DNA from: Chimonanthus salicifolius
Lineage: Eukaryota > Streptophyta > Magnoliopsida > Laurales > Calycanthaceae
Length of the DNA stretch: 64,000 nt
Reading direction: 5' to 3'
Assembly (NCBI GenBank): GCA_013350335.1
Contig: CM023534.1
Span: forward strand, 11,933,542 to 11,997,541
Shown: positions 13,433 through 25,205 of the stretch, piece by piece
Layout: each line of letters starts with the position of its first letter
Position numbering within the stretch: position 1 is the first letter of the stretch
The notes under the pieces: model-generated
The model's database searches: none
What the model saw: only the letters and a program-made list of their open reading frames with translations
What the model was told of the DNA's origin: nothing
Made by a program: the position numbers and the translations under genes

Positions 13433-14960
13433 TTTTCAGAAATAAAGAAATTTCATTCAAGAAAGTAATGACAGTACAAGAGATATCTGAATTAGGAAGA
13501 TAATGAAAACCATATCATTCTGGAGCTACTACTAACAAGTCTCTACTGACACCAAGATTCACCAACTTATCAGTCAACCCCATTTCGTCCTACTAATTTT
13601 TTGGAAAAATACTGGACAAGGATTCCTTTAGCAATCCGATTGTGGCTGCTAAAGGATCAATTTACATGGTGTTTTTTTTTCTCTTTTCCATTTTCTAAGG
13701 GTGATCAATTTACATGGTTCACACTGCCTTTTGAAGCCCACCCAATAACATTCCTAGAAAATAACTTGATAGTCAGTATAACTGTCCTTATGAATTCTCA
13801 AAGCTTATTTGATCTCCTCATTGAACTTCATAATTCCTGCTGATCCAGAAAAGGACTTCAAAATCATATTTGTGCTCTCTGGAAGAAGAACGACTCCAGT
13901 TGATCCAGGTTTACCTCAAGAAGAACCATCAATATTAAATTTGAGAAAACCAACATACAGTGGCGACCGAAATTCACTACAGGTCTCTTTTAATGTTCCA
14001 CCTCCCAACAGAGCCTCCCAACTGAAAACCAAATCCTGAAAAGATACCTCCTCAAATTCCTTTCTCATCGACAATCAATGTATCAATCCTTACTTTTGCC
14101 AAATGGAATGCCTCCTTGTCAACAATACCTTCCCATTGAACATACATTATCCTCTCTTTCCAGAGTGGCCATAATAGTGTGCTTGCAGTTGATTGCCACA
14201 TAAATATACCTCTTTTTTCCAAATGGACCAGTACCACTCTGCATATATTACTCCACAAGAGAATTAGCAGCCATCCATAGGATTACATATAAAAGAAAGA
14301 ACCTATACCACATCAATCTTAAGAACAACAAAGGTGATCTTTGTTTTATGCTTTATCTTTTGACAGGAAAAAGGTAATCTTGATTTTCTTCATCTTCATT
14401 TAAAAAGACATCAAGGACTGATGCACTTTCCTTCAAAGTCCTTCATTTTCTAGCACTAACTAAAATCAAAAAATTTCTTGCTACTGTTGCCTAGCAGAAT
14501 GCTTCAACCCTAGGTGGTGCAGGTCCTTCCACACTTTGGAACAAGCATGACATACAGAAAAATGAGCTGATTCTGTCATTACCTTGACAAGGACTAATAA
14601 GATTAGTCCCCAAATGAGTTTCACGTTCAAATCCATCTTCGAATCCCTGCAAACAATAACATTGTTAAGAAAATTTAAAAGACAAACATACTCCGACTCT
14701 GACTGACAAATTTCAACAAAAATCAAGAGTATAAACCACTTTCCACCCAACCAATAAAACATTGACTGATACTTGCACTTTTTAACCCCAAACACTATAA
14801 AAATTTGGAAACTTAATTTTAAAGCACCATCCCCAACCCACAGATCATCCATCACAAATACTTGATTTCCCAACCGAACACCATGGGCATCCTTCAAGCA
14901 TATAAGAGCCTAAGAAGGCTCTTTGGGAACCAATAACTGAGAAATTTGAGAAAAGATTAT
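13433..14960 (-). mobile_element. Decayed L1-like LINE, zinc-finger to RNase H part
   Basis: Minus-strand fragments in order are VRLGNQVFVMDDLWVGDG (the reverse-transcriptase zinc-binding region), LLWPLWKERIMYVQWEG, and GFLKFNIDGSS then GKPGSTG (the start of the RNase H domain). They are separated by frame shifts and stops. The 3' end is near 13433. It is a relic in the 5'-UTR intron of EAF1, in the same orientation as the gene. Confidence 0.72.
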
Positions 14961-15249
14961 CTACTTAGTTAAGTAAACATTTATCAATAAGAGTTCAACT
15001 AACATTGATTAAGCCAGTATTATCAAGTCTCCAGTTTAACAAATGTTCTAGTATATTTTCCATCGGTAATCAAGTAAGGGCTGTGGAGTAACTAGAACAA
15101 ATTATAAGAGAACTTTTGCAGGCCGATTTTAAGGATAATAGGAAGTACCATCCGGATCAATGCGCTCAAGTATGTACACCCAATGAAAGTTGATAGAGAA
15201 TTAAACATTTAGAGAATGAGAACACCATACCTCATGCAGACTACTATAT

Positions 15250-15552
15250 GCAGAGGCGAAATAGCATCTTTCTACTCACACAAACAAGCTTTTTCTGTAT
15301 TGGCAAGTGATCATATTTTATGATGCGTTAGATTGTAATCCTGTAATCTTAGAAAGTATTCCTCTTTCTCAACATTGAATCACAGGAGATAGTTTGGAAC
15401 ACTAAAACATTCAACCAGTGGGTATGCAATTATCAATTGAGCCCACATGCATTCAAAGACTTGCAGAACCAAACCACAATCAAATGAAGAAAATATTTGA
15501 GAAATGTTGATCATTTATCTTGACTACTTCAACACAAAAAGAAAAAGGATGC
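15250..15552. repeat. Left copy of a ~300-bp direct duplication
   Basis: This stretch, from GCGAAATAGCATC to AGAAAAAGGA, matches 17309-17605 with scattered differences. Shared words include TTTATGATGCGTTAG, ACAGGAGATAGTTTGGAAC and CCAGTGGGTATGCAAT. It directly precedes the LINE-like insert at 15553-17306. Confidence 0.85.
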
Positions 15553-17306
15553 ATTTTGAGTTATTTCTTCAATTTTTACCATTCCTCTCTCCCTCTGCCG
15601 GAGGAGACTCGTCTGGCAAAGGGAGGGGACATTATTCCCTGGTCATTGTTCCCACCGTTGTTTCCATCAGCTCAACTCCGATTTACTCCCTATTGTCTAT
15701 GTCAACGACTCCTTTGACTCCTCAGATCCAACACATGCTGCCAGCTTCATCCTAGATCCACCATCTCCACTGTTCTCGCTGCTGTCAACCTTGCCCAGAT
15801 CTGTTGCATCTGCCACCGGAAGTACCGCTCCTCCGGCCGTTGTTTTCCACCCCTAAATCCCTTTCAGCTTTGTTGATGCAGCGAAATCATGCTGCCCACC
15901 GTCCAGAACCGAGTCGCTACAACATCCATTGTAGTCTCTTCCATCTCCTGTTTCTCCAGTCAATCCCCTGAATACGTCGCTGCCGCCGCCACGCACCATC
16001 AGAACCCATTTTGACGCCCTGCAGACCCACCCCAGTCGGTGGTGACTGCATCCCAGGATCAAATGGCTCTGCGGAAATTTTAGATCCAAAAAGTCTTGCT
16101 CATCCAATGCAAGGGATGATGGTAGTCATGTTATACCTCATCCTCTTGTTGTTGTTGTTGCTGCTGCTGCTGAGATTCGTCACCTGATGCTGCAGATGAT
16201 AACAAGGTGAGAGTATTAACACCCAGATCAGACGCCTATACTACCACCGAGAAACTGGGTGGAATTGAGTGTCTTGGTGGAGGAGGATTGAAAAGTTTTT
16301 CCAGCTAGTTCTCCTTCACCAACCATCGCCGGCCAAAGCAACTCTGTCCCAGCTACCCCGTGCCTACCTCTTACCTCGTGAAGTGCTGGTGCAGTCTCTG
16401 CTACCTTTGACCTCCTGTTTCCCATTGCCATGTAGCAGAGTCCCTTCCTCTACAGAAGCCCCTACCAGTCAACTTCCTCCCTCTACCTTCGCCATGTGTT
16501 GTCGATTGAATGAGCTTTGATCCTTCTAGAGCCCTTGCCAATTGCGGTGACGTCTCGCAGCAGGCGTGCTTCCTCCTGCTCTCGCCAACCGTACCCCTAC
16601 CTTTCACCAGAAAGGAAACCTACGCCGTTGCCTCTCTCTGTCCAGCCCTACCTATTCCCCTTTTCCCAATTCGCAGACCCTTCCCCCCTTTTTTTCAAAG
16701 TGGTTCAACCATGGATTCTGGGCCACGTGTGGAACCCAATCAACTCGGCCCATTGTTTCTTTGGCCTAGCGCGCCTGGACCCAATCTCCCTGGCCCAGTT
16801 CATGTCTGGCCCAACCCACCAGCTATTATGTTCTCCTTCTCGAGCCTACCTAATTATGGGCTTGAGCCCGTTTTGCCGGGATCTAACCAGAATCAAGTTT
16901 CCCCATCCCGAGCCCATCATTAATGTCAGCCTTGACCTACGCTCCTCTCGATCCACTTCTTCTCCAGTTATTCTCTCCAAGTTTTCATCACCACAACACC
17001 TTACACTCCTGTCTCCTAGCAAGCAGTTCCAACCTTGGTGTCGCCTCCCCAATGGCACCAGCTCATGCCCGCCTGCTCCTCCTCCTCCACCTTATGCCCT
17101 GCAACAATCTTGCAGCCCTCCTGGAGTTAAAATTGGTGGTGCATTTGATTGGAGTTCTTAGGATTTCTGTAGTTTCCAGCTGGTGTGTCTTTTCTTTTTC
17201 CAGTTTTCGTCCATGGTTTTTTCTTTTTATTTCAGGTCACTTGGTGTATGTGCACCTCTGGTGCTTTTCTCTATTAATATGATTACCATTTCAAAAAAAA
17301 GGACAC
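15553..17306 (+). mobile_element. C-rich LINE-like non-autonomous insert with poly-A tail
   Basis: The last 120 bp match the 3' tail of the LINE family at 3147-3370 and 60541-61850 (GTGCACCTCTGGTGC, TATTAATATGATTACC, then an A run). The rest is C-rich, with overlapping open stretches up to 214 codons (16517-17161) rich in P, S and L. No reverse transcriptase is visible. It may keep the LINE 5' UTR/ORF1 region and the 3' tail with the middle deleted. The open stretches are not supported as genes. Its flanks are duplicated over about 300 bp. Confidence 0.55.
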
Positions 17307-17308
17307 AG

Positions 17309-17605
17309 GCAAAATAGCATCTTTCTACTCACACAAACCAGCTTCTTCTGTATTGGCATGTCATCATATTTTATGATGCGTTAGATTGCAATCCCTCTAA
17401 TCATAGAAAGCATTCCTCTCTCAACATTGCATCACAGGAGATAGTTTGGAACAGTAACACATTCAACCAGTGGGTATGCAATGATCAATCGTGCCCACAA
17501 GCATTCAAAGTCACACAACCAACCAACCACAATCAAATGAAGAAGATATTTGAGAAACGTTGATCATTTATCTTAACTAGTACAACACAAAAAAGAAAAA
17601 GGGAA
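17309..17605. repeat. Right copy of the ~300-bp direct duplication
   Basis: Starting immediately after the poly-A of the insert, this copy repeats 15250-15552, with roughly one difference every ten bases judged by eye. Similarity ends near GAAAAAGGG. The exact placement at both ends of the insert suggests a very long target-site duplication. Confidence 0.85.
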
Positions 17606-18173
17606 GACATTTATCTTCGATTGATCAGAAATAAGGACAGATTTATTCTGAACCATTGATCTTGCATATTACACCGAGGTTTATCTAGGGTCATAACCAC
17701 TCAGTCAAGTGGCCATTCTAGCATTCCAGAACCAAACATCAGTAGAGAAATGTTGTTCCCCACAGCTGCACAGGAGATAGGGGATACCGTTACAAAGACC
17801 TATTCTCAAAAATGAGTTAAACTAGGCTGTTTCAGTTGAATCAAGAAATTGCCAAACTAAGGCAAGGTGAAGTGGACTGTAAAAGAGCATGCCTCAGAAA
17901 GAAATGAGAACAACTTGATGATTTTGAGCCCATAGCTCCGAGGACATGCACAAAAAGTAGAACAACAAAGGATATTCATCTTCTTTATTTCTTTTTTTTT
18001 CCTATTTAAGTTCTTATTAGTCCAAGTTGCAAACTACATACACAAATACAGATATAGGTAAAGACATGGATAGAATGGAGGTGACATACCATTTTTCCCA
18101 AAGTCAAGGACATGGACGATTATACAAGTATCTCATTAAAACATATTTCTACATTAGTTTTATGGTTTTTTAC

Positions 18174-18576
18174 TTTTTTTCAGATGGTAAAAAATGTTAT
18201 AAATGATGCTAAAAAAGAGTACAGAGACAACATCAAAATGGTATAAGAGTCTTATACCAACTATCACAAAGATCTAAATACAAGACCAGCCCCAAGAAGC
18301 CCCACTCAAAGATATAAGACAAGATAAATCAAATAAAATCTAAAACAGCATGACTCCTATCCACTCCTATCTTCACCAAGAAATCAAAAACTCCATTAGC
18401 GGAGCTCCCAACATGATAGAAGACTACACCCGAAAAGGAGCACAAGTCCCTAATCTCCCTTACTACCGGGATCAACCTCCAAGGAGGTTTCATAATCCTG
18501 CTAGCCCACTAATTGCATTCAACGAATCCCCCTCGATTGTCAAATCTCTGGCCCAAAGAAGAACCGCTCTCCTAAC
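18174..18576 (-). mobile_element. LINE RNase H 3' portion (right-hand part of the split LINE)
   Basis: Minus-strand frames give VRRAVLLWARDLTIEGDSLN and later SSANGVFDFLVKIGVDR, the RNase H hallmarks, with frame shifts. The poly-A appears as the T run at 18174-18180. The 5' side stops abruptly at the gypsy remnant. It continues logically from the LINE piece at 20286-20570. Confidence 0.72.
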
Positions 18577-20285
18577 TTTGGATCACGATTCGAAGTGAAT
18601 GGACTTAGGGATACCATGAAGGCGAACGACTTCCCGAAAGAAGAGGTTGGCAATATTGACTGCATCCATAGTCTTCTTACAAGGTATGAAATGTGCCACT
18701 TTGGAGTACCGATCAACGACCACGAATACAGAATCATTGCCTACGAGGAAGACCCAAAACGAAGTCCATAGAGAGATCAATCCACGGGCTGTCAGGCACA
18801 GGTAAAGGAGTATATAATCCAGTATTCTGAGAAGAGCAACGAGCGGAACTTGCTTGGCTTCAAGGACTCTCATGTATTCAAAGAAACGCTCGACCTTTGC
18901 GATCAATTCCATAAACTCTTCAATGTGGAGAAGGTCATTGAAGGACGGAAGTTCAACCTTGGGTCGATAATCATTGTTGTCAGAAGAGCGGTCAGAAGCG
19001 CTAGAATTCTGTTGATTGGGATTGGGTGAGTGGGTGTTGAGAACCAGTTGCTCGACGTCATCAACATCCCAATCTTCCCGATATGGTGGCTCTTCGTTTT
19101 GATTCTTGGTAACATCTCTGTCAGCGAAATCTTTAATCATGATTGAGCGGAACTCTGTGAACAATTCTTTCATCGTTTCTTTCATCTCAGCTTTAAATGT
19201 ATCGAGTTGAGCGATGGTGACAAATTGATCGTTGTTGGATGGCATCTAAATTTCCTTTTTTTTTCTTTTTTTTTCTTTTTTTTTTTTTCAAATCAACGAC
19301 AAGGAGCAGGGATCGTCACTGGATGCAGGGAACCTTGGCTCTGATCCACTTAATGCAGCGGAAGCAGGGAAGGAATCAAATTAAGTCAAGCCCAACGAAT
19401 ACTTGGGTCAAACAAGTGAAGAAATAGTCACACACATGTGAAGGCTTTAAGTTAAAGGAGTTGTGACTGGCACGTTGGGGGGGCATAAGGATACTTAGGG
19501 CTGTTGGGATGCGAATGGTATTAAGAAAAGAAAACGGAAAAGAGAAGAGGCAGCAGCGGCGGAGGAAAAGAGAGAAGAAAGGAAGCAGTGGCGGAAGTTA
19601 TGAAGAGGGGAAAAGAGAAAGAAGAGGCTAAGGAAGAAAGGAAAGAATGTGGGATTTACAGCAAGAAGGAGAAGGAAACTTGCAGAACCTGGTTGTATGG
19701 AAAGGATGATTCAGCGAGCAGAGAATTCAGCAGTAGAGGTGAAACTCGAGCAGCAGAGTGGAGGACTTGTAACAATGGAGGTTTGGATAAAGCCCAAACT
19801 GCAGCGATGGTATCTTCTTGGGATTAAGCCCAAGGTTGTTGAAGAAGAAGCTGGATCTGGCCAGCCATGAAACTATCCTGCAACAAGGCAGAGAAAGAGA
19901 GATAACAAGATAATATCGAGTATTATTCTGATTTCAAAAATAAGGTGTGTTCGTTCTCCACCTTTCCATCTTATTTATAGGCAAACTGATTACTATTACA
20001 ACCTTCCAACTCAGCCGACTCTTACGTACGACTCTAACTTTGGAACTTTCCAACTACATATGATTCCACCTTCTATCCTAAGACTTACAGTAACCCAGTA
20101 AGACTGGGTTTACAAGACCGACACCACTAAGGACCCTAAAATAAGATCGACATAATAAAAGAAATAAAAAATAAAAACTAAATAAATTAGAAAAATGGGC
20201 CCAACTCGAGATTAGGCTCAAGGGCCACACTTCGCATCGACCCATCGTGAATATTCTTCAAAATCGATCTGCAACCTGTTCTACA
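18577..20285 (-). mobile_element. Internally deleted Ty3/gypsy element: LTR, primer site, gag start fused to integrase
   Basis: A 932-bp LTR runs from TGTAGAACAGG (20285) to TGCA (19354), with a TATA box (CCTATAAATAAG, about 19983-19972). The primer site TGGATCAGAGCC (about 19349-19338) is one base short of the initiator-Met tRNA complement. An open frame of 220 codons follows (19245-18583), beginning [20 protein letters not shown] (gag). It passes without a break into the integrase words [17 protein letters not shown] and [15 protein letters not shown]. Protease, reverse transcriptase and RNase H are missing. A frame shift leads to TSNRDPKL, after which the element is cut off with no 3' LTR. 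It is non-functional. Confidence 0.8.
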
Positions 20286-20570
20286 TCAATTTGAATCTCT
20301 AATGCTTATTGGCTCAGAGAAAAAGAAAATCATCTCCCCTAAATAGTTGTGAACAACACCACCTCTTCCTGTTAGCCCCGGCTTGCCCCTTGCCGCTCCA
20401 TCTACATTAAACTTAAGCATACCTTCTAAAGGTGGGGACTAGATCACCTAGGGAAGATTCGTCTCATAACTATCCTTCAAGCAACCCTCCCACAACACAT
20501 AGAAGTTGACGAGGACGTCCATAATGGCTATCGGGTTTATTAGAGATCACGGAAGTGACATAACACATGT
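20286..20570 (-). mobile_element. LINE RNase H 5' portion (left-hand part of the split LINE)
   Basis: Minus-strand translation gives PPLEGMLKFNVDGAARGKPG, then GRGGVVHNYLGEM and SEPISIRDSN, the start of the plant LINE RNase H domain. It breaks exactly at the gypsy LTR start (20285). The missing continuation is found beyond the gypsy element, at 18576. Confidence 0.72.
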
Positions 20571-20794
20571 CGGGGCAGTATGGTAGGGAGATGACCAACA
20601 GATCTAATGTTTGTGCATAGATCTGTGATTTGATTGCTTGGAATGACTGATTGACCGTTCATTTCATCATATCCGGTTTTGGAGTTGTTTTTTCCGTCAA
20701 ATCATGATTGGCTTTATCCAAACCATTAAATGGATCCAGAGTTGCAATAGTAGTTGATTTAGGAAGTTTATTTCATTGTTTATTTTATTTTAAT

Positions 20795-21465
20795 TGAATA
20801 TCAACTTTTTCTTTGAAAAGTAACTTCATTAATTCACAAGGAAGAAACAAAAAAGACAATAAACACAAGCCAAAAGGAGCCCACCAAAACGAAAAAAATC
20901 CAAACAAAACCCCTCTCCAAAATTACAAGAATTTATTAACAACTTCCGTAGATAAAGTCAACCCTTGACAGAGGAGCCCAAGCTACCTTAAAATCATAAG
21001 CAACAATAATATGTCGAATCCTCTCTATTTTTTCTAAGAAGATCCAAGGACATTGGGAGCCATGCCCATCCCACAACTACCTTAGAATCACCTTTTAAAA
21101 TGCTCCTATAAACCCCTAACTCTTCCAACTCCATAATGCCTCTCCATAAAGCAAACAATCAAATTACTGATCCATTAGAAATTGGACCAACAAAGGAAAG
21201 CACTGTAGACCCCAAATCGTTACAAATGACCCCTCCGTAACCTGCAAGACCAATCTCATGCATACAACTGCAGTCGAAATTGAGTTTGAAAAGCCCACCA
21301 GCAAGAGGAGTCCAAGGAACTTGAAGTCTAGAATCCAAATGATGCGTAGCCGAATTTATCAAAGCCCAATCCCTACAAAAATCCGAAATAGAGACACCCC
21401 GGAACTTCGACAACTCGACCATCCACCAAGCAGCCTGAAGCTTAACGACCTCTAGGAGAGACAAA
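20795..21465 (-). mobile_element. Decayed LINE 3' end (zinc region to RNase H)
   Basis: The minus-strand frame has AAWWMVELSKFRGVSI, then VPWTPLAGGLFKLNFDCS and AGYGGVICNDLGSTVLSFVGPI, the RNase H start, where the first DGS Asp-Gly has become Asp-Cys. It is separate from the LINE at 20286-20570 and lies in the same EAF1 intron. Confidence 0.75.
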
Positions 21466-21479
21466 ATTGAACATTCCTT

Positions 21480-22390
21480 ACACGTGGCATGCGTGTGTTT
21501 CTAGGGATTCATAGGTTTTTTCTTATAAATACTTGTAAACACTCATTATTTCAAAATAGAATACAAGTGAAGAATTTTCTACATGCTCTCTTGAGAATAC
21601 TGGTGGTGTGACTCCATCCCTCTTTTGGTGCAACTCCAAGGAATCAGGTGTTTCTTATCCTTTCTCTTCTTCCCTAATCTCTTCTTCTCCTCCTTTCTTC
21701 TTCTTCTCTTTTTCTTTCTTCCCCAATTTTCATGTGTTTTGGGAACCCTAAAATTGCAAAAGTTCCAAATATAACCCAACCAGGGCCAGATCTCAGCATC
21801 GTAGGCCTCCATGACCAGGACTCCACCCGGTCGTACCAGTGTAAGAACAGGGTCAGATCTGCCCTTTTTTGGCTTCTTTTGCCTTTCGATCTAGTTCCCT
21901 ACTCTACAGACCACTATTGTGTGCAAAAACCCTCCCAAACAGCTCCTTTCTTAGACCAATTTTAAGTGTTTTTGGGTTTGGATTCAAGTAGGAATTGATT
22001 TTTTTTTTTTATCAAGAATTTGTACTTTTTCACTTGCTTGTAGAATTCTAGGCGTCTTGAATCTGATCTTACAATATTTGAAAGCCCTAATCTTGATTTG
22101 TGATTACTTCCAGGGTTTAAGAGCTTGCATGCTATAGATCTTTTTGGAGCTTTTGATTTTGTGATGTTATTTGCATAGATCTTGTTTTAAATCATTGAAT
22201 ACGGAATATCATATTCTTAAATCGGTACTTTTATTGCATATTGGGAGCATATAGCTGTAGTTTTCATTCAGATTTCATATTTTCCTTCATTACCTTCTTA
22301 GATCTAGGGTTTTATATGTCATAATCTCATTTTAGGGCGGGGCACACTTCACTTCTGTCATGCGTTATATTTGGTATCAGAGCTTGTCTT
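21480..22390 (+). mobile_element. LTR end with primer-binding site, family X copy 1
   Basis: TGGTATCAGAGC at 22372-22383 matches the complement of initiator-Met tRNA, and so marks the junction between a 5' LTR and the interior. Upstream are a TATA-like CTTATAAATACTTG (about 21520) and a long T-rich leader. No gag or pol follows. The left LTR boundary is uncertain. The last bases before the primer site resemble those at 24620-24633. Confidence 0.6.
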
Positions 22391-22486
22391 GCGTCAGAAG
22401 TCCACCATAAAACTACTTGAAAGTCCTTACCCATTGATAACGAAGTAAAGAGTCTCCACCACAAACCTTCAAAGATCTCTTCAAAC

Positions 22487-23105
22487 TTTTTTTTTTTTAG
22501 CAGTAGCAGAGAAAATTTCATAAAATAAAAAGAGGTACAACAAAAGATACAAGTACAAAGAATAGGGTCTAAAAGAATTAAACCAAAAAGCAAAAAAACA
22601 ACAAGAAAATGAGAAATCAAAACAAATGTACAAAAAACAACAATGAATGTCATAAGAAAAAAAACACCCAAGAAATGATTGCCGACTCCCAATTTGGCAA
22701 AGTAGTCTACCACTCCATTAGCTGAACGACCAATCTTAGCAAAAGATACATCCATTCCTTCCGCCGATTCTCTAACCTCCCTTATCAAATTGACCATTCT
22801 CCATGGAAGACTCCTCAGACCCTTTGCCCACTTGAATGCATTTTCCGAATCCCCATCAATAACCAATTTACTTTGCCCATGAACTTCAAAGTTGCAGGCC
22901 TTGTCATCAAAAACCCTAGAATTCCTCTTTTTCCAAAGAGACCATAAGATGGCCACCATACAAGTGACCCAAGCCACAACACACACACCCCAACCCCCCT
23001 CCCCCCAGGGCCCTAAAGAGTCAGAAAGATTGGCTAGCAACCTGACTTGAAACCAATTTGTCCAACACCAAGAACAATCGTAGCTATGGTGGTGGGGCCT
23101 AGGGG
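22487..23105 (-). mobile_element. L1-like LINE 3' end with internal deletion
   Basis: A minus-strand frame carries AILWSLWKKRNSRVF (zinc region), fused directly to SKLVIDGDSENAFKWAKGL, then REVRESAEGMDVSFAKIGRS and ANGVVDYFAKLGV. The start of the RNase H domain is skipped, which indicates a deletion. The poly-A is the T run at 22487-22498. It is the same subfamily as the copy at 33006-33346. A (CA)n(GA)n microsatellite (23194-23234) borders it. Confidence 0.82.
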
Positions 23106-23193
23106 CAAGGGATGAGGATTCCTTTTGATTGAGGAATGAATGATAGAAACAAAGATCTGAAATTGAAAATAGTTTTGTTTTTATGGATTCTAA

Positions 23194-23198
23194 CCACA

Positions 23199-23234
<36 letters not shown>
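23194..23234. repeat. (CA)n(GA)n microsatellite
   Basis: A run of CA dinucleotides passes into GA dinucleotides, next to a LINE 3' fragment in the EAF1 5'-UTR intron. Confidence 0.95.
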
Positions 23235-23699
23235 ACTAGGGTCAAAATAAAGGATAAAACTTACCGTAGATGCTCCTACACTACACACAACATGAGGTGA
23301 ATTAGGCTTGGGCTTTTGGGCTTGGCAGCATGCAAGCACAAGCCACCAAATAGTTAATCAAGCTTAAAAATTGTGTCCAAACCTGAGCCAAAAATCATTC
23401 AGGTTATAATGTCATGCTCAAGGTGATGAGGACATCGTGGGACACCAGTGAAGAAAGATGCATCAATATCTAGATTTTTCCTCAACATGGTTAGATGATG
23501 ATTTTATGCATATTTCTAAATATACGTCCATGGATAGAGACAGATCCAGCCACAGATAGCCCAGATTATACGTTGATCAAGCAAGGATTTGAACAATTGG
23601 CTTGATCCATCTAATTACATCATCTGAGTCATTCACTTATGAATTGGACGGATCTAACCGTTAATCTTGTACCATCCGAACATTTGTTTTTGTTATCTT

Positions 23700-24650
23700 C
23701 TATTAGTGTCATATTGTTTTAGTTTATATGGTTCCAAGATTGTTATAGACTTGTATTTGTTATAGAATCTCTTTTATTTTATAAATAGCCTTGGAGAGAA
23801 ACTTTTATGAATGAATGAAAGAAAAAATTGAAGTTTCTCCCATCTGCAGATTTGGCGTGACTCCTTCTACTTCCTATGTGAGAAATCAAAGAACCTTGTG
23901 TGACTCAAGGTACAAATCCTCCTCCTCCATCTGCAGTTTCCCCAATTTTTCCTCTTCTCTATCTCATTTTCTTCCTTTCCCTTTTCTCTTCTCTTTTTCC
24001 CTCTTTTCTGCACCTAATTTTTTACCCTTTTTCATCCAAACCCGACCCCCAACCAAACCAAGACTCAACCCCACCATTGGCCACCAATCCATACGGACAA
24101 GCCTGTTTTGGCTCCATTATGCCCTATTTTGCATCCCAAACTCTAGATCTCTATCTTAGACCTGTAAATCTAACCCTAACCTACTATGACCTATTTGAGA
24201 CCTTGTTTTGCTTGAAAACAAAAAATAAAAAATAACAAACCCTAATTCCTTTGACAAACCCTACATGATATCATAGCCCTATTTCATCCGTTGAGTGGCT
24301 AATTTTTAAATCTAAAAGAGGACAGAGTTTGGTATAATTTAATTTGTCTTTGAGGAATTTTGCATTTAAGGTGCACAATACGACCTTGAGAGATTTATTT
24401 ATAGGTGTCGTTCTTCTATTTGAATCTCTATGATTAATTGTATCCATGAATTTGCATAGTTTTTTTATGTTCTTTGTTTAATATTAATTTCTCTCTCTAA
24501 CATCATATGTGAATCATGAATATAGATTGCATGTCATTTTAGGATTTACCATTCATATTTTTCATTCTTATATAGACATCTATCTATCATTTAGATCTAG
24601 GGTTTCCAATATTTTGATTTTTCATACGTTAAATTTGGTATCAGGGCTTG
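23700..24650 (+). mobile_element. LTR end with primer-binding site, family X copy 2
   Basis: TGGTATCAGGGC at 24636-24647 is a primer site with one change. Before it lies the same LTR end as in copy 1 (TAGATCTAGGGTTT, then CATACGTTAAATT). A TATA-like TTTTATAAATAGCC lies near 23780. No coding interior follows. Two primer sites in the same orientation 2.3 kb apart mean two separate 5' LTR ends, not one element. Confidence 0.58.
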
Positions 24651-24699
24651 TCCAATGTCACAATTCACCACTTTTTTGAACCATACACTTTGGGCTTTC

Positions 24700-25205
24700 A
24701 GTGAAAGGAACCAAATCCCATCCCTAGGTGTAGGCAAGCTAGTGAAGTGTTACATGATAAAAGATGGCATGTCAATTAAAGGAGTGTGTCCATAAGATGG
24801 TAGTTAGACATGATAGAGCACATGGAGCTAAATGTTGCGCGAAGAAGTAAAAACACATGATGACAAAGATAAGTATACTAAGAGAGATGTGTGTGTAACA
24901 AAAAAGACAAGATTGGAATGGAGCAAAAGAGAGCCTAGAAGCTACTCCGATAGAAGAAACAACTGGGGGGTGTCAATTAAGATGGTATGGGTGCATCCGT
25001 AAAAGGCTAGAAAGACACCAGTACAAAGAGCTAAGGCATTACAAGTAGAAGGTACAAGTCGAATAGCAATTGCAACAAATTCTTTAATGGAAATGCTTAC
25101 AAAAGACCAAGGATAAAGGCCTTCCTATAGAAAATTTAAGATTGATGGGAATCAAACAATTACTAAAAACAAGGAAAGCTAAAAATAACTGACTAGAGGG
25201 AATTT
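24700..25205 (+). mobile_element. Relic of the C-terminal part of a reverse transcriptase (RTE-like LINE)
   Basis: With stops and shifts, the translation gives EATPIEE followed by CQLRWYGCIRKRLERHQYK. This is the decayed form of the pattern (variable)APIEDK...LRWFGHV-RRP...PVR that ends many plant retroelement reverse-transcriptase pseudogenes. The assignment to RTE is recalled from family pattern and is only moderately sure. Confidence 0.5.

Noticed and set aside
16517..17161. 214-codon P/S/L-rich open frame
   Set aside because: It lies inside a LINE-like insert with poly-A, has competing frames of similar length, and no recognisable domain.
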